A DNA stretch of 19,793 nucleotides, from assembly GCA_009701115.1 (NCBI GenBank), contig WLKR01000004.1:1-19793 (forward strand), written 5' to 3'. How positions within the stretch are numbered: position 1 is the first letter of the stretch; the number at the start of each line of letters is the position of its first letter. Source of the DNA: Actinomycetota bacterium. Lineage in GTDB: Bacteria > Actinomycetota > Acidimicrobiia > Acidimicrobiales > RAAP-2. This document shows positions 15,166-19,793 of the stretch, one piece after another. The notes below the pieces were generated by a model. It searched no databases, was not told the origin of the DNA, and saw only the letters and a program-made list of their open reading frames with translations. The translations under genes and the position numbers were made by a program.

Positions 15166-16685
15166 GCTCAACCCCACCACCACTCGCCGCCTACCAATGG
15201 CCGCCTTCGACGAACGAACTTGCTGAGCGCGTGGGTCTAGCCCCCGATCAGATACTTCGTTTTGACGGGAATGTGCCACCTCAAGCTCCGGCGACAGCAC
15301 GCCCTGCCACCATTGCTAAAGCTCTGGCCGATGTCAATGAGTACGACCGTGGTCGCTACGCCCCACTGCGTGAAGACATCGCTCAGTATCACGGTGTTGA
15401 GGCCAATCAAATTGTCCTGGGTGCAGGCAGTGACGAACTCATCGTCCTCTGCGCTCGCATTTTTGCGTCAGGCGGCACGATCGCCACGGTGCCTTCCAAC
15501 AGCTATTCGATGTATCGATTCGCGGCGGGAATGGCGGGAGCCACCGTTATTGACGACCCCTCGAAGGCCGACCTGGTCTTCGTCTGTCGACCTAACAATC
15601 CCACTGGTGAATTGCCGGACATCCCTTCGGTGCCCGGACAGCTGGTTATTGATGAGGCATACGCCGACTACGCCGGCGTAAGTGCCATCGATCAGGTCGA
15701 TAGCGGCGTGATTGTGCTCCGCACATTCTCTAAGGCCTTTGGCCTAGCGGGCGCCCGAGTTGGATACTCAATCTCGACACCGCAACTCGCTGATGCGATG
15801 GCGGCACGCTTGGCCCCACTTTCCGTTTCTACATTGTCGGCGGCCCTGGCCCGAGCGGCATTGGCGTCCCCACCCGATGTCACCTCGCAGATTGCTGAAA
15901 GGGAGCGGTTGTCCGTGGCCTTGAGTGAACTGGGCTTGACTCCACTGAAGTCGTTCACCAACTTCCTCTACATTCCCATGGAGGACCCCGAAGCAGTTGT
16001 GAATGGTCTGCTGCCCTACGGCATTGTGGTTCGCGCCTTTGCCGGCGCACTACGCATCAGTGTCCGCGACGAACTTGATGACAATCGTCTGCTCGAGGCG
16101 CTGGCCGCCTGGCAGCAGGGAACTCCGCCCAGCGCGGTGCCCACGATATTTCGTCGTGCGACCGCCGAAACGTCTATCGCGATCCGTCTCCGTATTCCCG
16201 GTGAGGGTCGCGTCTTTGTCGACACCGGTCAGGGTTTCTACGACCACATGCTCCAGCAACTGGCCTTCCACAGCGGCATGGACTTGCGCCTCGAAGGAGT
16301 GGGTGACCACGAAACGGGCGATCACCACACCGTTGAGGACATGATGCGAGCATTCGGTGACGCCTTCAGTGCGTCGCTGGGTGACCGCAAGGGCATCGCT
16401 CGTTACGGCGAGTCTCGTGTCCCCATGGACGAAGCGCTCGCGCACGCGGTAGTTGACCTCTCGGGTCGCCCCACGGCCACGATCTCGATCACGCCCGATC
16501 CCGGGATGGCGACGCACGCGCTGGAGTCATTTGTCCAGACGGCCAAAATCACGCTGCACGTAACGGCCACTGGTCAGAATGCGCACCACGTTTCCGAAGC
16601 GGCATTTAAGGCCGTCGGTCGCGCCCTGGCCGAAGCCCTACGTCGAGATGGCGGACTGATTCGTTCCACCAAGGGTTCTCTGTGA
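15162..16685 (+). CDS. HisC-HisB fusion: histidinol-P aminotransferase / IGP dehydratase
   Basis: A 507-residue bifunctional enzyme. Residues 1-315 are a fold-type I PLP aminotransferase (HisC): RPNNPTG at 143-149, DEAYADY at 164-170, Schiff-base lysine K191 in FSKAFGLAGARVGY, and a substrate-binding arginine in LRISVR (298). A linker of about 15 residues leads to an imidazoleglycerol-phosphate dehydratase (331-507): FYDHMLQQLAFH, the metal motif DHHTVED (387-393), and NAHHVSEAAFKA (473-484). The HisB product is the HisC substrate, so consecutive steps are joined. The best-known HisB fusion (E. coli) is instead to a phosphatase. One uninterrupted frame with complete motifs argues against a sequencing artefact. 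It overlaps hisD (ATGA) and hisH (GTGA). Confidence 0.92.
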   Translation: MSSTPPPLAAYQWPPSTNELAERVGLAPDQILRFDGNVPPQAPATARPATIAKALADVNEYDRGRYAPLREDIAQYHGVEANQIVLGAGSDELIVLCARIFASGGTIATVPSNSYSMYRFAAGMAGATVIDDPSKADLVFVCRPNNPTGELPDIPSVPGQLVIDEAYADYAGVSAIDQVDSGVIVLRTFSKAFGLAGARVGYSISTPQLADAMAARLAPLSVSTLSAALARAALASPPDVTSQIAERERLSVALSELGLTPLKSFTNFLYIPMEDPEAVVNGLLPYGIVVRAFAGALRISVRDELDDNRLLEALAAWQQGTPPSAVPTIFRRATAETSIAIRLRIPGEGRVFVDTGQGFYDHMLQQLAFHSGMDLRLEGVGDHETGDHHTVEDMMRAFGDAFSASLGDRKGIARYGESRVPMDEALAHAVVDLSGRPTATISITPDPGMATHALESFVQTAKITLHVTATGQNAHHVSEAAFKAVGRALAEALRRDGGLIRSTKGSL

Positions 16686-17236
16686 CCTCAGTCGTCGTGG
16701 TCGATTACGGCGCGGGCAATACGCGCTCGGTGCGCTCTGCGCTCCGTCGACTGTCGTATGAGTCGGTCCTAACGAGTGAACCAACGGCGATTCTGGACGC
16801 CGAGATTGTTGTTTTGCCCGGCGTGGGTTCGGCCCGCTCGGCTATGGATCACCTGGCTAGTACGGGTGCGGTGACGGCGATTCGTGAACGGTTTTCGGCG
16901 CAACGGCCCATTGTTGGTATCTGCCTAGGCATGCAGTTAGCGCTTGATCGCTCTGAAGAAGACGGGGGCGTCGAGGGTCTTGGGCTCATTCCGGGAGTAG
17001 TGCGTCGTCTTCCGGGAGGGCGTGTCCCTCGATTGGGCTGGCAACTCGTGACACCAGTCAACGAAGCGTTCTACTTTGCCCACAGCTACTTCGCCGAAAC
17101 CGCGTGCGCGACTGGGCTCTCTGATGAGGTCACGGCGATCGTGGAGTCCGGTTCGTTTATTGGTGTGCAGTTCCACCCCGAAAAGAGTGGCGATGCTGGA
17201 CTTCGACTCTTGGAACAATGTCTTACCCGCGCCTAA
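16682..17236 (+). CDS. hisH: Imidazole glycerol phosphate synthase, glutaminase subunit
   Basis: A 184-residue class I glutamine amidotransferase that supplies ammonia to HisF. The nucleophile C81 lies in GICLGMQLAL, and H165/E167 of the triad are in VQFHPEKSG. The oxyanion strand is PGVGSARSAM. The N-terminus VVDYGAGNTRSV has T where N-L or N-I is usual. It is slightly short (about 200 is common), mainly in the loop between GWQ (119-121) and YFAHSY (131-136). The GTG start overlaps the preceding stop by GTGA; the end overlaps hisF by 19 nt, matching their obligate complex. Confidence 0.93.
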   Translation: MTSVVVVDYGAGNTRSVRSALRRLSYESVLTSEPTAILDAEIVVLPGVGSARSAMDHLASTGAVTAIRERFSAQRPIVGICLGMQLALDRSEEDGGVEGLGLIPGVVRRLPGGRVPRLGWQLVTPVNEAFYFAHSYFAETACATGLSDEVTAIVESGSFIGVQFHPEKSGDAGLRLLEQCLTRA

Positions 17237-17970
17237 TTCCATGCCTCGACATGGCACACGGACGCGTCGTCAAGGGCGTGAGCTTCGTGGGGCTACGAGA
17301 CGTGGGCGATCCCGTTGAGCTCGCTACGCACTATTCCGACGGTGGAGCTGACGAGTTAGTGCTGCTCGACATTGCCGCTACTCCTGATGACTCTTCGACG
17401 ATGTTGGAGGTCGTGGCGATGGTGGCCGACGCAATCACCATTCCCTTCACCGTTGGTGGGGGAGTGCGGAGCGTACGAGATGCCGCCGCGATTATTGAGG
17501 CCGGTGCTGACCGCGTGAGTTTGAACTCGGCCGCTCTGGCGACGCCATCGCTGATTACTGAAATAGCCAATCGATTCGGTTCTCAGGCCGTCGTCGTGGC
17601 CATCGATGCCGGTGACGGCGTCGTGCACACGCACGGGGGCCGGCGCCCAACTGAAGTGCAAACTATTCCCTGGGCCCGTGAAGCAGGGGAACGGGGTGCT
17701 GGAGAGATCTTGCTGACCTCAATTCGCCAAGACGGGCAACGAACCGGCTTCGACCTCGAACTCACCGCTGCGGTTCGCGATGTTTTGACCATTCCGGTTA
17801 TCGCCTCGGGGGGTGCCGGTAGTGCGCAGCACGTGGCCGAAGCTCTGCGAGTGACGGAGGCGGCATTGATCGCATCTATCGTTCACGAGAATCCGACGGG
17901 ACTGCCGGGACTTCGGCGAGAAATTGAATCTTTTGGAATTGCGTTACGACCATGGAAGGAGCGAGCATGA
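17218..17970 (+). CDS. hisF: Imidazole glycerol phosphate synthase, cyclase subunit
   Basis: A 250-residue (βα)8 barrel that uses HisH-derived ammonia to close the imidazole ring and release AICAR. The catalytic acids fall exactly at the family positions: D11 (IPCLDMAHG) and D130 (VVVAIDAGDG). Phosphate sites are TVGGGVRS (78-85) and ASGGAGS. The RQDGQRTGFDLEL segment matches the conserved DG-x3-G-x-D. ATG 17218 lies within the hisH end. The stop overlaps hisIE as ATGA. Confidence 0.95.
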   Translation: MSYPRLIPCLDMAHGRVVKGVSFVGLRDVGDPVELATHYSDGGADELVLLDIAATPDDSSTMLEVVAMVADAITIPFTVGGGVRSVRDAAAIIEAGADRVSLNSAALATPSLITEIANRFGSQAVVVAIDAGDGVVHTHGGRRPTEVQTIPWAREAGERGAGEILLTSIRQDGQRTGFDLELTAAVRDVLTIPVIASGGAGSAQHVAEALRVTEAALIASIVHENPTGLPGLRREIESFGIALRPWKERA

Positions 17971-18518
17971 GCGAACAGTTGCGTGCCGCCATTATTCAAG
18001 ACGACATCACCGACCGCATTTTGATGCTGGGTTGGATGGACGACGAGGCGCTCGAACTCACGAAGTCGACTGGTTATGTCCACTTCTTCTCCCGCTCCCG
18101 CCAGCAGCTCTGGAAAAAGGGAGAAACGTCGGGCAATACGCTTCGACTGCGAGAGATTGTGGCCGACTGTGACGACGACGCTCTCCTAGTACGAGTGGAG
18201 GCCGATGGCCCGACGTGTCACGACGGCTCAACGAGCTGCTTCACCCCGTGGCTGTGGCGGCGAATCCTTCAGCGCGAAGCGAGCGGAGATGAGAGTTCCT
18301 ACGTCGTCTCCCTCCTGAACAAGGGCGTAGGGCCAATCGCTCAAAAGGTGGGGGAAGAGGCGACTGAATCAGTGGTCGCTGCGTTGAGCGAGACTGATGA
18401 ACGACTTGTTAGCGAAGTGGCCGACCTTTGGTTCCACACACTCGTGCTTCTGCGCTCTCGTGGCATTGATCCGGCACAAATCGAAGATGAACTTCGCCGT
18501 CGCGACCGTCAGAAATAG
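17967..18518 (+). CDS. hisIE: HisIE: phosphoribosyl-AMP cyclohydrolase / -ATP pyrophosphatase
   Basis: Catalyses steps two and three of the pathway. Residues 1-105 are the HisI domain: WMDDEALELTKSTGYVHFFSRS, KKGETSGN, and zinc ligands C68 (ADCDDDAL), C84-H85 and C91 (TCHDGSTSCF). Residues 112-183 are HisE: KVGEEATESVVAA (127-139) and EVADLWFHTLVLL (150-162), the MazG-like metal-binding helices. The ATG at 17967 has GGAAGGAG 7-8 nt upstream and overlaps hisF by ATGA; the earlier in-frame ATG 17952 has neither. The fused form is frequent in proteobacteria, whereas many actinobacteria keep hisI and hisE separate. Confidence 0.93.
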   Translation: MSEQLRAAIIQDDITDRILMLGWMDDEALELTKSTGYVHFFSRSRQQLWKKGETSGNTLRLREIVADCDDDALLVRVEADGPTCHDGSTSCFTPWLWRRILQREASGDESSYVVSLLNKGVGPIAQKVGEEATESVVAALSETDERLVSEVADLWFHTLVLLRSRGIDPAQIEDELRRRDRQK

Positions 18519-18540
18519 CGACCCTTCAAAATTGCTTTGT

Positions 18541-18553
18541 TAGATTGCCTCTC
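18541..18553 (+). promoter_or_regulatory. -10 box of probable leaderless methyltransferase promoter
   Basis: TAGATT (18541-18546) precedes ATG 18554 by seven bases and no SD is present. This suggests that the methyltransferase is transcribed separately from the histidine operon. The 35-nt gap holds no recognisable terminator. Confidence 0.4.
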
Positions 18554-19381
18554 ATGATTGCGCGACTACATCGAGTCTGGTGGGGATTACGCCAGGAGTC
18601 GTCGTGGGGATGGCGCGAACTCGCTAAAGGCCGCCTTCGTTGGCAGATTGATGTTGTCGCCTATCGCGCAATGTCCCTTGCACGAGTAGCTCGCTATTAC
18701 AAGCAGCACGAGACTGAGCGATTCCGTGTTCTGGAGACCAAGAGCGGAGTGACCCTCTACTACCGAACAAATCGTGGTGATATTCAGGGAATTCGCGAAA
18801 TCTTTATCGACGAGATCTATCGACTACCGGAGGGTGTCGAGGTAACCGGCCTCGTTGACTTCGGAGCCAATATTGGACTGGCCACGGTCTGGCTGGCGAC
18901 TACCTACGGCCTCACCGGTGTGATTGCGGTGGAACCCCTTCCAGAAAATGCTCGTTTGCTCCGGACCAATGTTCGGGCGAACAACATTGCCTGCCAGGTG
19001 ATCGAAGCAGCGGTCGGGACGACGACTGGCGTTACCTACTTCGCTGAGACCTCCGAGTCGAATCTTGGTCACGTGGCTGATGCTGGCCGGCAAATTCCTC
19101 TCGTCGATGTCCGAGAGATTGTCAATGAGTTGAGCTTTTCTCATCCCCTCCTCAAAATGGATATTGAGGGCATGGAAGGTGAGCTTCTTCAAGCAATCGA
19201 TCCCGTGTGGACCCGCAAGTTTGTGGCCATGGTGATGGAGATGCACCCAGAGATTGTCAACGTCGGCGAGTTGGTACAAATCATCAGTGACCAGGGCTTC
19301 GATTATCGGGACTCGTACGAGATCACGAAGGGCTATCAGCGCTCAAAACGCGAGCGACTCTTCCTGCGTCGAGAGAACTAG
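18554..19381 (+). CDS. FkbM-family SAM-dependent methyltransferase
   Basis: A 275-residue protein. The SAM-binding motif I is LVDFGANIGLAT (100-111), motif II AVEPLPEN (125-132), and the FkbM-type acidic motif LLKMDIEGMEGELL (199-212) follows. The N-terminal 70 residues are basic and tryptophan-rich, of no known domain. FkbM-type enzymes O-methylate polyketides, glycans and other small molecules; the substrate here is unknown, though sugar genes lie about 9 kb away. I use ATG 18554 rather than the TTG at 18545, which overlaps the -10 box. The stop shares CTAG (19378-19381) with the convergent gene. Confidence 0.88.
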   Translation: MIARLHRVWWGLRQESSWGWRELAKGRLRWQIDVVAYRAMSLARVARYYKQHETERFRVLETKSGVTLYYRTNRGDIQGIREIFIDEIYRLPEGVEVTGLVDFGANIGLATVWLATTYGLTGVIAVEPLPENARLLRTNVRANNIACQVIEAAVGTTTGVTYFAETSESNLGHVADAGRQIPLVDVREIVNELSFSHPLLKMDIEGMEGELLQAIDPVWTRKFVAMVMEMHPEIVNVGELVQIISDQGFDYRDSYEITKGYQRSKRERLFLRREN

Positions 19382-19770
19382 AACTCTTCGTCGCAAAAGG
19401 GGTTGTCGTCGTAGGGGGCAGCGGTAGTTCTGACTCCACCCCAAGACTCATCGTCACGACCGAGGCCGGATGCCAAGGCGATGGCGTCACTGACGGCGTC
19501 AAGCGAGTCGGCAGAACGAACCACAATTTTGGTTCGACCGTGGGCAATGCGGTCGATCAAGATCCACGTTTGTCGTCCCTCGAGTTCGTAAACGAATGTG
19601 GGCATATCGGAGTAGGAGTGGTAGCGCACCAGAGTGACCGTGGGGTCAGCGTTCAAGATAAATAGCGCCCGCTCCATGTTTTCGAGGTTGTCGGTGGCGC
19701 TAAACAGGGTCGGCTTGGTCGCAAAGTCTTCAAGAATCTCTTCGTACAGTGCAGCATTGGGATTGGCCAT
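19378..19770 (-). CDS. Hypothetical 130-residue soluble protein
   Basis: I do not recognise this protein. It begins MANPNAALYEEILEDFATKPTLF, has a probable α/β core (VTLVRYHSYSDMPTFVYELEG, TWILIDRI, TKIVVRSADSLDAVSDAIALA), and ends in an acidic tail with one cysteine (FCDEEF). No signal peptide or transmembrane helix is seen. The AAGGAG SD stands 5 nt before the ATG, so the start is secure. The SD lies within an inverted repeat. The 3' end overlaps the methyltransferase stop by 4 nt. Confidence 0.75.
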   Translation of the reverse strand: MANPNAALYEEILEDFATKPTLFSATDNLENMERALFILNADPTVTLVRYHSYSDMPTFVYELEGRQTWILIDRIAHGRTKIVVRSADSLDAVSDAIALASGLGRDDESWGGVRTTAAPYDDNPFCDEEF

Positions 19771-19771
19771 G

Positions 19772-19793
19772 GGCTCTCCTTGGTTCGAGAGCC
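19772..19793 (-). repeat. Inverted repeat enclosing the ribosome-binding site
   Basis: GGCTCTC (19772-19778) and GAGAGCC (19787-19793) are perfect 7-bp arms around an 8-nt loop, directly before the hypothetical gene. In the minus-strand RNA the SD AAGGAG spans loop and stem, so folding would partly hide it. The repeat may also be an operator. The window ends at its outer arm, so any extension is unseen. Confidence 0.5.

Noticed and set aside
12942..18518. Histidine attenuator or T-box before the operon
   Set aside because: The predicted transcript starts at or next to the start codon, leaving no leader for such an element.

Overview
The window looks like a compact, moderately GC-rich (mid-50s percent by eye) actinobacterial chromosome segment. 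The signs are frequent GTG/TTG starts, P450-ferredoxin pairs, -10-like TANNNT boxes about 6 nt before start codons that lack a Shine-Dalgarno (SD) sequence, and many 1-4 nt gene overlaps. An Acidimicrobiia-type freshwater or marine actinobacterium would fit, but that is inference; no rRNA or marker gene is present. I see no tRNA, rRNA, CRISPR array, insertion sequence or prophage.

Layout. (1) 1-2682: two paralogous cytochrome P450 genes (the first cut by the window edge) with a small ferredoxin between them, and a perfect 9-bp inverted repeat upstream of the ferredoxin. (2) 2689-5160, minus strand: a four-helix membrane protein of unknown function and an aminopeptidase P. A strong bidirectional terminator lies inside the 3' end of the membrane-protein gene. 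(3) 5248-7053: an ECF-type sigma factor and a single-pass membrane protein, probably its anti-sigma partner. (4) 7114-7770: a crotonase-fold protein. (5) 7767-10137: dTDP-sugar genes, rfbA on the minus strand and rfbB-rfbC on the plus strand. (6) 10146-11110: a duplicated-half membrane protein with ExxE motifs and a small membrane protein. (7) 11143-12228: a secreted SGNH hydrolase. (8) 12225-18518: a histidine biosynthesis locus. hisA is on the minus strand; divergent from it runs a tight operon of a TrpR/YerC-family regulator, hisG, hisD, a hisC-hisB fusion, hisH, hisF and hisIE. (9) 18554-19770: an FkbM-family methyltransferase and a convergent unknown gene.

How they work together. The histidine locus supplies every pathway step except histinol-phosphate phosphatase. 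It has a compact HisD of about 352 residues and a fused aminotransferase-dehydratase covering two consecutive steps. The regulator and hisA are divided by one short region in which a quasi-palindrome covers both -10 boxes, so a single DNA-binding event could shut off both arms. RfbA, RfbB and RfbC would give dTDP-4-keto-L-rhamnose; the final reductase (RfbD) is not in the window. Three convergent gene pairs end inside a shared self-complementary tetranucleotide (TTAA or CTAG), a recurrent packing device here.
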